A stretch of 64,000 bases of DNA. It comes from Pseudosulfitobacter pseudonitzschiae. GTDB taxonomy: Bacteria > Pseudomonadota > Alphaproteobacteria > Rhodobacterales > Rhodobacteraceae. Under the pieces are notes generated by a model. It was not told where the DNA came from, ran no database searches, and was given only the letters and a program-made list of their open reading frames with translations. Of this stretch, positions 1 to 8,678 are shown piece after piece. The stretch lies in assembly GCF_002222635.1 (NCBI RefSeq), contig NZ_CP022415.1:1860001-1924000 (forward strand), given 5' to 3'. A program made the translations under genes and the position numbers. The number at the start of each line of letters is the position of its first letter. Within the stretch, counting starts at the first letter, position 1.

Positions 1-725
1 ACAAATCCTTTGGCAGCAACCACGTGCTGCGCGGCGTGAACCTGCATGTCCCCAAGGGCACATCGATGGTCATCATCGGTGGCTCTGGCACCGGAAAATC
101 CATCACGATCAAGGCGGTACTGGGTCTTGTGACGCCTGATCAGGGCACAATCACCGTCGATGGCGTCGACATCACCCGCACCGACCGCGACGCGTTTCTG
201 GCGCGCTTTGGCATGTTGTTTCAAGGATCGGCGCTGTTCGACAGCCTGCCCGTCTGGCAAAATGTCGCCTTTCGTTTGCTGCGCGGATCGCTCAAACGCC
301 CCCACGAACAGGCCCGCGCCATCGCCATCGAAAAACTGCGGCGTGTGGGCCTGACCGAGGATGTGGCCGACCGCCTGCCCGCCGAACTGTCGGGGGGCAT
401 GCAAAAGCGGGTGGGCCTTGCCCGCGCCATCGCCGCCGACCCCGAGATCATCTTTTTCGACGAACCCACCACCGGTCTTGATCCGATCATGGCGGGTGTC
501 ATCAACGACCTGATCCGCGAGATTGTCACCGAAATGGGCGCGACGGCAGTGACCATCACCCACGACATGACCTCGGTGCGCGCCATCGCCGACAACGTGG
601 CGATGCTGCACGAGGGTGTGATCAAATGGAGCGGACCTGTGGCCAAGCTGGACACGTCCCAAGACCCCTATGTCGACCAGTTTATCCACGGTCGCGCCAC
701 AGGGCCCATCGCCGCCGTTCGCTAA
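1..725 (+). CDS. mlaF: ABC transporter ATP-binding protein, MlaF type (5' end outside window)
   Basis: This is the ATPase of a phospholipid/MCE-type ABC importer of the Mla (Ttg2A) family, which moves lipids between outer and inner membrane. The frame is open from base 3 (reading KSFGSNHVLRGV), so the true start lies before the window. Visible motifs are Walker A GGSGTGKS near bases 78-101, the signature LSGGMQKR near 385-410, Walker B IIFFDEPTTGLDP near 448-486 and the switch His in ITHDMTS. The MQ-K form of the signature and the FDEPTTGLDP motif are typical of MlaF/Ttg2A rather than amino-acid importers. A PqiA-type membrane protein follows 138 bases downstream. The permease gene mlaE would be expected upstream, outside the window. 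Confidence 0.85.
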   Translation, partial: KSFGSNHVLRGVNLHVPKGTSMVIIGGSGTGKSITIKAVLGLVTPDQGTITVDGVDITRTDRDAFLARFGMLFQGSALFDSLPVWQNVAFRLLRGSLKRPHEQARAIAIEKLRRVGLTEDVADRLPAELSGGMQKRVGLARAIAADPEIIFFDEPTTGLDPIMAGVINDLIREIVTEMGATAVTITHDMTSVRAIADNVAMLHEGVIKWSGPVAKLDTSQDPYVDQFIHGRATGPIAAVR

Positions 726-863
726 CCCTTGGATACAAAAGCCTGTTCAGGATGCGACCCTGTGTGCAAGGGCTGCGCCGGAAACGCCCGGCCGGTTCGG
801 GTCAGCATTGCGATGCAACAGCACTGACTTGACACATTGCGCACCCTGCGCCCAAGTGCACCC

Positions 864-1367
864 ATGCTGCGCTGTCTCAACCTTGCCCTGCTGGTCGCCT
901 ATCCCGTGGCGTGGTTCGCCCCGTTGATGCGCGCGGGACTGTTGCCGCTGTTCGGCCTGTCAGAAATCAGCGTGATGACAGGGCTGCAATCGCTTTGGGC
1001 CTCGGACGTGTTTCTGGCACTGGTGGTCACGGTCTTTGCGCTCTTTGCGCCCTACCTTAAAACCATCGGCCTTGCGCTGCTGCATTGGAATCTGCTCAGC
1101 CCGCGCTGCCTGCCGGCGCTGCATGTGCTGGGCAAACTGGCGATGGCCGAAATCTTTCTGATCGCACTTTACATCACACTGACCAAAGGCATCGGTGTTG
1201 GCCGGATCGAAGTCGCCTGGGGCCTCTATCTGTTCACCGCCTGTATCCTCGCTTCGATTTGGATTGGCCTGCGCACAGAACAAAAGCAGGTAAATTCACG
1301 TATTGCCGCAGAATCGGAAACAATCTCTCAGCCGACCCCGCACCACAGCACGCCTAAAATCCGGTGA
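864..1367 (+). CDS. Paraquat-inducible protein A (PqiA)-like membrane protein
   Basis: A 167-residue, mostly hydrophobic protein with about four predicted membrane segments (roughly residues 5-30, 48-68, 75-110 and 120-145), resembling a single PqiA domain. It lacks the Cys-rich zinc ribbons of full PqiA. PqiA proteins work with MCE proteins in lipid traffic across the envelope, which fits the MlaF-type ATPase just upstream. I start it at the ATG at 864; the open frame extends to a TTG at 837 with no better ribosome site. The hydrophilic C-terminal tail (from about residue 148) is poorly conserved in character. The family assignment is by overall pattern and moderately sure. Confidence 0.6.
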   Translation: MLRCLNLALLVAYPVAWFAPLMRAGLLPLFGLSEISVMTGLQSLWASDVFLALVVTVFALFAPYLKTIGLALLHWNLLSPRCLPALHVLGKLAMAEIFLIALYITLTKGIGVGRIEVAWGLYLFTACILASIWIGLRTEQKQVNSRIAAESETISQPTPHHSTPKIR

Positions 1368-1409
1368 TAATAATAGGGAACAAAGTTTCCGCTTAGTGGT
1401 TGACCCTCT

Positions 1410-1429
1410 ATCGGCGTATACTTGCCGAT
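1410..1429 (+). promoter_or_regulatory. Inverted repeat around a -10-like hexamer upstream of the coiled-coil membrane gene
   Basis: ATCGGC (1410-1415) and GCCGAT (1424-1429) are perfect 6-base inverted arms enclosing TATACT (1417-1422), a good -10 hexamer, about 35 bases before the TTG start of the next gene. It could be an operator over a promoter. No known regulator is implied, and a chance repeat of this size is possible. Confidence 0.25.
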
Positions 1430-1455
1430 GTATCGGTTTTCTGGGGGGAGGACAT

Positions 1456-2220
1456 TTGACAAACTCTTTTAGAACGCTCGCACACCTTATTCGATTCCTG
1501 ATGCAACGGGCTGCGCTGGCCTTTTTCATTCTGACCGCGGTCGGTTTGACGGCGGCAACGGGCATGGCAGCCACCGGTCAGTGGCATTGGTTCGACCTGC
1601 CGTTGTCATGGAATGGTGCCCCCGTACCGCAGGCAGGCATGTACGCCCAGATCGCCCTGACTGTTTTTGCTGTCTGCCTTTGCTTTTTCCTCCCCAGCGC
1701 CTACCGCACCATGCAGCTTGAAAACGCGCATCGCGATTTCTCGGTCAATATGACCGATATCACCCGCGCCTATGCCGCCGTTCACGCCGCTGATCGCGGC
1801 GATGTCTTTCGCTTTTCCACCGAATTCGACGCGGTTCGCGAACGCATCGCCTATCTGCGCGATCACCCTGATCTGGGATCGCTCGAGCCTGCCTTGCTCG
1901 AAGTCGCCGCCCAAATGTCCCACATTTCCAAGGAACTGGCCGAAGTCTATTCGGACGAGCGCGTCGCCCGCGCGCGCAGTTTTCTTGAGCAACGCCAATA
2001 TGAGGTGGACCAGTTCAACACCCGTCTTGACCACGCCAAAGCCGTCAGCTCCGAATTCAAACACTGGCTGACCAACGTCGAACTTGAGGAATCCGTGGCC
2101 GCGGCCCAGTTGGACCGCCTGCGTGCCGAAATGCGCGAGGTGCTGCCAGAACTGGGTCTGCAGACCATTGTCACCACCGACAACACTGTGACCAAGATGA
2201 TGCCCAAGGCCGCAGAATAG
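1456..2220 (+). CDS. Membrane-anchored coiled-coil protein (often labelled 'DNA repair protein' in roseobacters)
   Basis: A protein of 254 residues with two N-terminal membrane segments (about 17-38 and 62-82) and a long charged, helix-rich cytoplasmic part (about 88-235) predicted to form coiled coil. I chose the TTG at 1456 because GGGGGGAGGA lies 5-7 bases before it; the frame continues further upstream without a ribosome site. Similar proteins next to radA in Rhodobacteraceae are, as I recall, labelled DNA repair proteins, probably by context only. Nothing in this sequence (no nuclease, helicase or ATPase motif) shows a repair role. A membrane-tethered structural or signalling role is equally possible. 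It precedes radA by 167 bases. Confidence 0.7.
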   Translation: MTNSFRTLAHLIRFLMQRAALAFFILTAVGLTAATGMAATGQWHWFDLPLSWNGAPVPQAGMYAQIALTVFAVCLCFFLPSAYRTMQLENAHRDFSVNMTDITRAYAAVHAADRGDVFRFSTEFDAVRERIAYLRDHPDLGSLEPALLEVAAQMSHISKELAEVYSDERVARARSFLEQRQYEVDQFNTRLDHAKAVSSEFKHWLTNVELEESVAAAQLDRLRAEMREVLPELGLQTIVTTDNTVTKMMPKAAE

Positions 2221-2222
2221 CT

Positions 2223-2318
2223 TTTCATCTTGCCTGATAAACTCCGGGGGAGACGCGCAGCGTCGGGGGCAGAGCCCCGCAAATATAAAAACTTGGGCAG
2301 AGCCCCCGCAAATATAAT
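2223..2318 (+). repeat. Dispersed GC-rich double-hairpin element, copy 1
   Basis: Begins with the shared block TTCATCTTGCC-TGATAAACTCC and GGGGG, then hairpin 1 GACGC-GCA-GCGTC (2252-2264) and hairpin 2 GGGGC-AGA-GCCCC (2266-2278). The second hairpin and its AT-rich tail (GCAAATATAA) are partly duplicated in tandem at 2295-2318. It lies in the 167-base gap before radA. Related copies are at 6031, 15131, 17083, 44461 (reverse) and 52988. Confidence 0.75.
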
Positions 2319-2387
2319 AACTCCGCCACCGACCTATTCGCACATTTACCTTTTGACGCTCCCCTCTGCGTCAGGCACATCAGTGCC

Positions 2388-3749
2388 ATGGCGAAAACAC
2401 CCTCCTTCACCTGCACCGCCTGTGGTGCGACGCACACCAAATGGTCAGGGCGCTGCGACGCCTGTGGCGATTGGAACACCATAGTCGAAGACGCGGGCCT
2501 GTCGGCGGGTGGTAAAAAGTCGCTCGGCGCCAACCGTGGCTCTGCAATCCAGTTGACCGATCTTCAAACCGAAGAATCGCCGCCCCCGCGCACCCATTCC
2601 GGCATAGACGAGCTTGACCGCGTGCTGGGCGGCGGGCTTGTGCCCGCCTCGGCGCTGTTGGTCGGCGGCGATCCGGGCATCGGAAAATCGACTCTTTTGC
2701 TGCAAGCGGCTGCCGAATTTGCTCGTGCGGGCGTCAAAACGATCTATGTCAGCGGTGAAGAGGCCACAGCACAGGTGCGGATGCGTGCCAAGCGTCTGGG
2801 CCTGTCCGACGCGCCCGTGCAACTGGCCGCCGAAACCAACCTGCGCAACATCCTGACCACGCTGGAAGCCGAAAAGCCCGGCCTTGCGATCATCGATTCG
2901 ATCCAGACGATGTGGTCCGACACGGTCGACAGCGCCCCCGGCTCGGTCAGTCAGGTCCGCTCGGCGGCGCACGAGCTGACCACTTTTGCCAAGCGCAAGG
3001 GCGTCTCGGTGATCCTTGTGGGCCACGTCACCAAAGACGGCCAGATCGCAGGCCCGCGCGTCGTGGAACATATGGTCGACACCGTGCTCTATTTCGAAGG
3101 CGAGCGCGGCCACCAGTTCCGCATCCTGCGCGCGGTCAAGAACCGCTTTGGCCCTGCGGACGAGATCGGCGTCTTCGAAATGACTGGTCGCGGGCTGGAA
3201 CAGGTCACCAACCCTTCGGCGCTGTTTTTATCCGAACGTGGCAAACCCAGCGCAGGTTCGGTGGTGTTTGCAGGCATCGAAGGCACCCGTCCCGTTCTGG
3301 TCGAACTGCAAGCCCTCGTTGCCCCCTCGCCCCACAGCCAGCCACGCCGGACGGTTGTCGGCTGGGATGGTGGGCGGCTGGCGATGATCCTCGCGGTGCT
3401 CGAGGCGCGCTGCGGCATACCCTTTGCCGGCCTTGATGTTTATCTGAACGTCGCCGGTGGCATGAAAATTTCAGAACCTGCTGCCGATCTGGCCGTGGCC
3501 GCAGCGCTTTTAAGTGCGCGCGAAGACGCAGCCCTGCCCGAAGGGGCCGTGGTTTTTGGGGAAATCAGCCTATCAGGTGCCCTACGTCCGGCGCCTCAAA
3601 CCGAAAACAGGTTGAAAGAGGCGCAAAAACTTGGTTTTACCACCGCACTTGCCCCTTCAGGGGGCAAAGCCATCGAAACGTCGGGCATCAAAGTGCAACA
3701 AATGCACGACCTGACCAGTTTCGTGGGTGAAGTATTTGGTGCCGGTTAG
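2388..3749 (+). CDS. radA: DNA repair protein RadA
   Basis: RadA is a RecA-like ATPase and branch-migration helicase that processes recombination intermediates. The 453-residue protein has the full family layout: a C4 zinc finger (Cys9, Cys12, Cys23, Cys26), a Walker A GGDPGIGKS at about residues 93-101, the diagnostic KNRFG motif at about 250, and a C-terminal Lon-protease-like domain with GLDVYLNVAGGMK. Length matches the usual 450-460. The ATG at 2388 has only a weak ribosome site. It is followed 21 bases later by cvpA and may form a unit with cvpA. Confidence 0.97.
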   Translation: MAKTPSFTCTACGATHTKWSGRCDACGDWNTIVEDAGLSAGGKKSLGANRGSAIQLTDLQTEESPPPRTHSGIDELDRVLGGGLVPASALLVGGDPGIGKSTLLLQAAAEFARAGVKTIYVSGEEATAQVRMRAKRLGLSDAPVQLAAETNLRNILTTLEAEKPGLAIIDSIQTMWSDTVDSAPGSVSQVRSAAHELTTFAKRKGVSVILVGHVTKDGQIAGPRVVEHMVDTVLYFEGERGHQFRILRAVKNRFGPADEIGVFEMTGRGLEQVTNPSALFLSERGKPSAGSVVFAGIEGTRPVLVELQALVAPSPHSQPRRTVVGWDGGRLAMILAVLEARCGIPFAGLDVYLNVAGGMKISEPAADLAVAAALLSAREDAALPEGAVVFGEISLSGALRPAPQTENRLKEAQKLGFTTALAPSGGKAIETSGIKVQQMHDLTSFVGEVFGAG

Positions 3750-3770
3750 TGCCACACAGACAAGGAACGG

Positions 3771-4328
3771 ATGATGGACGGTTTCACAATCATTGATGGC
3801 GTGGTGGCCATCGTCATCATTCTGTCGGCGCTGCTGGCTTACGGGCGCGGCATCGTGCGCGAGATCATGGCCATCGCGGGCTGGATCGCGGCAGCGGTCC
3901 TTGCCTTTCTGTTTGCTCCTCAGGTCGAACCGCTGGTGCGCGAAATCCCGGTTGTGGGTGAATTTCTGGCCGACAGTTGCGAGCTGAGCGTGATCGGTGC
4001 CTTTGCGTTGGTCTTTGCCGTGGCGCTGATTGTCGTGTCTTTGTTTACCCCGCTGTTTTCCTCGCTGGTCCAACGCTCGGCTCTGGGTGGCGTGGATCAG
4101 GGGCTGGGCTTTCTGTTTGGCGTGGCGCGCGGAATACTTTTGGTTATCGTCGCCTTTTTTGTCTACGACACCGTGATCACAGGACAGGAATTTACAGTCG
4201 TGGACGAAAGCCGCTCGGCAGCGGTCTTTGGCCGCTTCACCACGGACATTCAGGACCGCAAACCCGAAGAGGCCCTTGGCTGGATCACCCAGCAATACGA
4301 AGGCCTCATCGGAACCTGCGAGCAATAA
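3771..4328 (+). CDS. cvpA: CvpA family membrane protein
   Basis: A protein of 185 residues with four hydrophobic segments (about residues 5-22, 28-48, 63-85 and 103-125) and a soluble C-terminal tail, the pattern of the CvpA/colicin V production family. The start ATG at 3771 is preceded by AAGGAACGG; a second in-frame ATG follows directly. In Escherichia coli cvpA is also next to purF, so the pairing here is conserved over a large distance. The family's biochemical role is not settled; envelope functions have been proposed. Confidence 0.9.
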   Translation: MMDGFTIIDGVVAIVIILSALLAYGRGIVREIMAIAGWIAAAVLAFLFAPQVEPLVREIPVVGEFLADSCELSVIGAFALVFAVALIVVSLFTPLFSSLVQRSALGGVDQGLGFLFGVARGILLVIVAFFVYDTVITGQEFTVVDESRSAAVFGRFTTDIQDRKPEEALGWITQQYEGLIGTCEQ

Positions 4329-4565
4329 TGCAGCATTCGCGTCTCAGCCCGTCCGCTCAAGGGTTGTACGGGCGGGACCGCGCCCCTAGTTTCAATGTAC
4401 ACACAGTTGATTGTGTCGCCTCAAACCGATTGCGTTGCCACGCATGAAGCACAGGTTCGCAATCTTGCAACTATTTCGGCCGCAGGGCGTGACACCACGC
4501 GACGGCCCCAGTATCAGAAACCTGTCCAACCCCAGATTCGGAGCCATCCGCCCGTGACTGAATGC

Positions 4566-6023
4566 ATGATGCCACCCGCACATCCCTTTGATGACGACAA
4601 GCTGAAAGAAGAATGCGGGGTTTTTGGTGTGATCGGCACCCAAGATGCCTCGAACTTCGTTGCCCTCGGCTTGCACGCGCTGCAACACAGAGGGCAGGAA
4701 GCAGGCGGTATCGTCAGCTATGATGCCGAGCTTGGCTTTCAGTCCGCACGCCGCTTCGGCTATGTGCGCGACAATTTCACCAGCCAGAAAATCATGGAAA
4801 CCCTGCCCGGCCCGCTTGCCATCGGGCATGTCCGCTACTCAACCTCGGGCAACAAGGGGCAGACCGCGATCCGCGACGTACAGCCCTTCTTTGGCGAATT
4901 TGCAATGGGCGGTGCGGCGATTGCCCACAACGGCAACATCACCAATGCCAACGCCCTGCGCCGCGAACTGATCGAACGCGGGTCGATCTTCCAGTCGTCG
5001 TCCGACAGCGAATGTATCATCCACCTGATGGCCCGGTCGCTTCAACGCAATATTCCCGAACGCATGGAAGACGCCCTGCGCCGCGTCGAAGGCGCATTCT
5101 CGATCGTCGCCATGACCCGCACCAAGCTGATCGGTGTGCGCGACCCGCTGGGTGTACGCCCGCTGGTTCTGGGCCGCGTTGGCGACGGCTGGGCGCTCAG
5201 TTCGGAAACCTGCGCGCTGGACATCATCGGCGCCGAGTTCGTCCGCGAGATCGAACCGGGCGAAATGGTGGTGATCACCGACAAAGGCGTCGAAAGCCAC
5301 TTCCCCTTCCGTCGCGTCGCCCCGCGTTTCTGCATATTCGAACACGTCTACTTCTCGCGCCCCGACAGCATCCTTGGCGGGCGCAGCGTCTATGAAACCC
5401 GCGAGAACATCGGCCGCGAACTGGCCAAGGAATCGCCTGTCGATGCCGATCTGGTCTGCCCCGTCCCTGACAGCGGCACGCCTGCGGCAATCGGGTTCAG
5501 CCTGCAATCGGGCATTCCCTATGCAATGGGGATCATCCGCAACCAGTATATGGGCCGCACCTTTATCGAACCCACCGAACAGATCCGCAACATGGGTGTG
5601 CGGCTGAAGCTGAACGTGAACCGCGCCCTGATCAAAGGCAAACGGGTCATTCTGGTCGACGATTCCGTGGTGCGCGGCACCACCTCGCGCAAGATCAAGG
5701 AAATGATCCTTGATGCCGGTGCTGCCGAAGTCCACTTTCGCATCGCAAGCCCGCCCACGGCCTGGCCCTGCTTTTACGGCGTCGACACACCGCAACGCGA
5801 AAAACTGCTCGCCGCGACCATGTCCGAGGACGAGATGCGCGAACATCTGGGCGTCGATTCGCTCAAGTTCATCTCGCTCGACGGCCTTTACCGCGCCGTG
5901 GGCGAAGCCAAGGGCCGTAACAACAGCTGCCCGCAATATTGCGACGCATGTTTTTCCGGCGAATATCCGGTGAAACCATCGGACATGCTGGAAAAAGGCT
6001 TTGAGATGAAAGCAGCGGAATAA
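4566..6023 (+). CDS. purF: Amidophosphoribosyltransferase
   Basis: Catalyses the first committed step of purine synthesis, glutamine plus PRPP to phosphoribosylamine. I place the start at the ATG pair at 4566, giving 485 residues; the N-terminal catalytic Cys is residue 17 (EECGVFG), so a short propeptide is removed. The PRPP loop VILVDDSVVRGTT is intact. All four cysteines of the Bacillus-type 4Fe-4S cluster can be seen: in RFCIFEHVYFSRPDS, in SPPTAWPCFYG, and the pair in YCDACFSGEYP. The enzyme is therefore the Fe-S, proprotein form, not the E. coli form. The open frame reaches back to 4395 but that part is not conserved in character and contains no glutaminase residues. Confidence 0.97.
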   Translation: MMPPAHPFDDDKLKEECGVFGVIGTQDASNFVALGLHALQHRGQEAGGIVSYDAELGFQSARRFGYVRDNFTSQKIMETLPGPLAIGHVRYSTSGNKGQTAIRDVQPFFGEFAMGGAAIAHNGNITNANALRRELIERGSIFQSSSDSECIIHLMARSLQRNIPERMEDALRRVEGAFSIVAMTRTKLIGVRDPLGVRPLVLGRVGDGWALSSETCALDIIGAEFVREIEPGEMVVITDKGVESHFPFRRVAPRFCIFEHVYFSRPDSILGGRSVYETRENIGRELAKESPVDADLVCPVPDSGTPAAIGFSLQSGIPYAMGIIRNQYMGRTFIEPTEQIRNMGVRLKLNVNRALIKGKRVILVDDSVVRGTTSRKIKEMILDAGAAEVHFRIASPPTAWPCFYGVDTPQREKLLAATMSEDEMREHLGVDSLKFISLDGLYRAVGEAKGRNNSCPQYCDACFSGEYPVKPSDMLEKGFEMKAAE

Positions 6024-6030
6024 CCCCGCC

Positions 6031-6098
6031 GCTTCATCTTGCCAGATAAACTCCGGGGGAGCGCCAAAGGCGCCGGGGGCAGCGCCCCTCTCTGCCCC
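6031..6098 (+). repeat. Dispersed GC-rich double-hairpin element, copy 2
   Basis: Shared leader CTTCATCTTGCC-AGATAAACTCC and GGGGG, then hairpin 1 GCGCC-AAA-GGCGC (6061-6073) and hairpin 2 GGGGC-AGC-GCCCC (6076-6088). It lies just after purF. The stem bases differ from copy 1 but pairing is kept. Confidence 0.8.
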
Positions 6099-6144
6099 CG
6101 GCTGATGTCACGAACCGTCAGCAGCATGTGGTATACATTATCCG

Positions 6145-6543
6145 ATGGATCCGTTCGCCTCGACCACAGCCCAATGGCCCACTGCCGCCCGCGTGCGTTT
6201 CGACGTGCTGCGCGCCACCATCCTTGCCGCGGCCCATGACGCAAGTGTCGGCACGCTCACGGAATCTCTGAAATGGGGCCAACCCGCATGGCGCCCCGCC
6301 GCCCCGCGCACCGGATCGACCCTGCGATTGAACTGGTCCGCTGCCGCGCCCGACGTGCTGACCGCCTATGTGGATTGCAAGACCGATCTGGCAGAGCGCA
6401 TGGCGCGTCTCTACCCTGACCTGCCGAACGACGGGCGCCGTGCGCTGGGGTTGGCGGTGACCGGCCCCCTTGCCGACCAAGCGATCTCCCATCTGGCTGC
6501 GATGACCTTCACCTATCACCGCAAGGGTGAGGTGCGAGGCTGA
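6145..6543 (+). CDS. DUF1801 domain protein
   Basis: A 132-residue protein resembling the DUF1801 (YdhG-like) family, recognisable from the central LKWGQPAW segment followed by a compact alpha/beta pattern and a C-terminal ISHLAAMTFTYHRKG. Function is unknown; some relatives are small iron-chaperone-like folds. It stands alone between the purF hairpin element and a small unknown gene, all on the same strand. The ATG at 6145 gives the start; no strong ribosome site is seen. The family call is by pattern only. Confidence 0.6.
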   Translation: MDPFASTTAQWPTAARVRFDVLRATILAAAHDASVGTLTESLKWGQPAWRPAAPRTGSTLRLNWSAAAPDVLTAYVDCKTDLAERMARLYPDLPNDGRRALGLAVTGPLADQAISHLAAMTFTYHRKGEVRG

Positions 6544-6703
6544 TTCCCGCCTCTCGCAAGGGGTCCGCCACACTATGTCGCAGCCCTCGGCAAAGCATGG
6601 CGCACGGGCTGGCGCGATTCGGCTTATGGGTAAATCCGCCACGCTTGCAGATGCCCACGGCCATGATACGTCGCGCCTTCGACTAAACCCCGAAGGACCC
6701 CCC

Positions 6704-7018
6704 ATGGCCGAAGCCTCTTCCCAAACCCGCCAACTGGCGACCCAAAAAAACGCAGTGCGCCTGAACCGGCCCGTGTTGCTGGGCATTTTCGGCGCAAACG
6801 CCGCACCGCGCGCGATGATCCGCTATCCCAACGGCCATATCGACACCGTCAAAACCGGCGACAAGACCCGTCTGGGCCAGGTTGTCGCCATCGACGACGA
6901 CGCATTGCACATTGTCCGCAATGGCCGCACCGACGTACTGCGCCTGCCACAACGGGGCCAGATTTCCAGTGCCCTGCGCCCGCGTGGCCGCCCCAGCGCC
7001 TCGACCAACGCCGCCTGA
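6704..7018 (+). CDS. Small conserved-looking hypothetical protein (PilP/GspC-like fold possible)
   Basis: A protein of 104 residues from the ATG at 6704, preceded by GAAGGACCCCCC. The middle part (PVLLGIFGANAAPRAMIRYPNGHIDTVKTGDKTRLGQV, given in two pieces: PVLLGIFGANAAPRAMIRYP and NGHIDTVKTGDKTRLGQV) looks like the small beta-barrel of type II secretion GspC/PilP proteins, with a glycine-anchored strand pattern. There is no signal peptide or membrane segment, so a secretion-system role is not supported by context. The open frame extends upstream to 6527 but overlaps the end of the DUF1801 gene and looks unlike protein. An SDR gene follows. Confidence 0.5.
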   Translation: MAEASSQTRQLATQKNAVRLNRPVLLGIFGANAAPRAMIRYPNGHIDTVKTGDKTRLGQVVAIDDDALHIVRNGRTDVLRLPQRGQISSALRPRGRPSASTNAA

Positions 7019-7072
7019 CCGCGACATGCACGCCTCTTGACCTTGGCGCACAATCAGACCATCACGCGGCCC

Positions 7073-7717
7073 ATGACAAATGCCCCCAAACTTGCCCTGA
7101 TCACCGGCGCTTCGCGTGGTCTTGGTGCCGCGCTGGCCGAAGCCTTGGCCCCGACCCATCACATCGTTGCCGTAGCCAAGACCACCGGCGCGCTGGAAGA
7201 GCTTGACGACCGGATCAAGGCCCTTGGCGGCAGCGCCACGCTGGCACCGATGGACATCACCCTGCCAGCGGCGATGGCCACCCTGTGCCGCGGCATCCAT
7301 GACCGCTGGGGCGGGCTGGACATCTGGGCGCACACTGCGATCCATGCTGCCCCGCTGACACCCACCAGCCATATCGACAGCGGTGACATGGCCAAGTCCG
7401 TCGCTGCCAACATCACCGCCACCGCAACGCTGATCACCTATGTGGCCCCTTTGCTGGGCACCGATGGCACGGCGCTGTTTTTTGACGATCCGCGCGCAGG
7501 CACCAAATTCTTTGGCAGCTATGGCGCGACCAAGGCCGCGCAGATCGCATTGGCCCGCAGCTGGCAGGCTGAAACCACTAAAACCGGCCCGCGCGTCGTC
7601 ATCACACAGCCCAATCCAATGCCCACCGCCAGCCGCGCCCGCTTTTTCCCCGGCGAGGACCGCGCGCCCTTGGCCGATCCACGCGCCGAAGCTGCGCGCA
7701 TACTGGCAAACCTCTAA
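7073..7717 (+). CDS. SDR-family oxidoreductase with an altered active site
   Basis: A 214-residue short-chain dehydrogenase/reductase. The cofactor motif TGASRGLG (residues 13-20) and the YGATK catalytic pair are present, but the Ser normally about 13 residues before the Tyr is missing: the segment reads ALFFDDPRAGTKFFGSYGATK in pieces ALFFDDPRAG and TKFFGSYGATK. The protein is also shorter than the usual 245-260. The second ATG (7073) is chosen as start, because the first (TTG-type at 7037) adds only a non-conserved lead. Substrate cannot be predicted. It follows the small hypothetical gene on the same strand. Confidence 0.75.
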   Translation: MTNAPKLALITGASRGLGAALAEALAPTHHIVAVAKTTGALEELDDRIKALGGSATLAPMDITLPAAMATLCRGIHDRWGGLDIWAHTAIHAAPLTPTSHIDSGDMAKSVAANITATATLITYVAPLLGTDGTALFFDDPRAGTKFFGSYGATKAAQIALARSWQAETTKTGPRVVITQPNPMPTASRARFFPGEDRAPLADPRAEAARILANL

Positions 7718-7753
7718 AATTTCTCCGGTTCGGACAATCTTTTCCCCAGGGCT

Positions 7754-7773
7754 GGCTTGCCACAGTGCAAGCC
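7754..7773 (+). terminator. Hairpin GGCTTGC/GCAAGCC between the SDR gene and surE
   Basis: Perfect 7-base inverted arms with a six-base loop, 36 bases after the SDR stop codon. There is no T-run after it, so a rho-independent terminator is only a possibility; it might also be an operator for surE, whose start is 120 bases on. Confidence 0.3.
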
Positions 7774-7892
7774 GGTCAATGAGTCCTGAGCGCAACGCCT
7801 GTGCCCACTTCTGACACAAATACACCTTGCAGACAGCACCTGCCCTTGCCGCAATGCTTTGGCCTGAATACTAAGGACAAAAGGGGCAAAAC

Positions 7893-8678
7893 ATGCGCAT
7901 TCTCATCACCAACGACGACGGCATCGCCGCACCGGGGCTGAAAACCCTGCACGCCATTGCCAAGCAACTGGCTGGCGGCACAGGCGAGGTCTGGACCGTG
8001 GCACCCGCATTCGAGCAATCGGGCGTCGGCCACTGCATCAGCTACACCCATCCGATGATGATCTCGAAACTGGATACCCGCCGCTATGCCGCCGAAGGCA
8101 GCCCTGCCGATTGTGTGCTGGCGGGCGTTCATGACGTGATGGGCGACGCGCCCCCCGACCTGATCCTGTCCGGTGTGAACCGCGGCAACAATTCGGCTGA
8201 AAACGCGCTCTATTCCGGCACGCTGGGCGGCGCGATGGAGGGGGCGTTGCAGGGTATCCCTTCGATCGCCCTGTCCCAGTATTTCGGTCCGGCCAATGCC
8301 GTCAGCGCCGACCCGTTCGAGGCCGCCTTGGTCCACGGTGCCGATACCGTGCGCCGTATTCTGGATGCCACACCACAGGACACCGCCGACTACCGACTGT
8401 TCTATAACGTGAACTTCCCGCCCGTTCCGGCTGCCGACGTCAAGGGCACCCGCCTGAGCGCACAGGGCCGCCGTCCCGGTGTGCTATTTTCGACCGAACC
8501 ACACGAAGCCCCCTCGGGTCGGCGTTTTGTCTGGATCAAAGGTGGCAACCAACAGGTGCCCACAGCGCGGGGCACAGACGCGGCAGTCAACCTTGATGGC
8601 TATATTTCGATCACCCCCATGCGCGCCGATCTAACCGCCCATGACGTGATGGACAGTCTCGGGGCGTTGAACGCATGA
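7893..8678 (+). CDS. surE: 5'/3'-nucleotidase SurE
   Basis: A metal-dependent nucleoside monophosphate phosphatase linked to stress survival. The 261-residue protein starts [11 protein letters not shown], where the two Asp residues bind metal; the conserved phosphate/metal site residues in FEQSGVGH and [10 protein letters not shown] are also present. The ATG at 7893 follows AAAAGGGGC. The stop overlaps the pcm start by four bases (ATGA), so surE and pcm are translationally coupled, and nlpD follows. The same surE-pcm-nlpD order occurs in enterobacteria, there followed by rpoS, which is absent here. Confidence 0.97.
   Translation: MRILITNDDGIAAPGLKTLHAIAKQLAGGTGEVWTVAPAFEQSGVGHCISYTHPMMISKLDTRRYAAEGSPADCVLAGVHDVMGDAPPDLILSGVNRGNNSAENALYSGTLGGAMEGALQGIPSIALSQYFGPANAVSADPFEAALVHGADTVRRILDATPQDTADYRLFYNVNFPPVPAADVKGTRLSAQGRRPGVLFSTEPHEAPSGRRFVWIKGGNQQVPTARGTDAAVNLDGYISITPMRADLTAHDVMDSLGALNA

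Noticed and set aside
4395-4565. N-terminal extension of PurF by 57 codons.
   Set aside because: The upstream part has no similarity in character to PurF, while the ATG pair at 4566 gives the normal short propeptide before the catalytic Cys.
4329-4565. Search for a purine riboswitch or tRNA in the cvpA-purF gap.
   Set aside because: Only a short GCCCGT/ACGGGC inverted repeat was found; no cloverleaf or aptamer core could be drawn.
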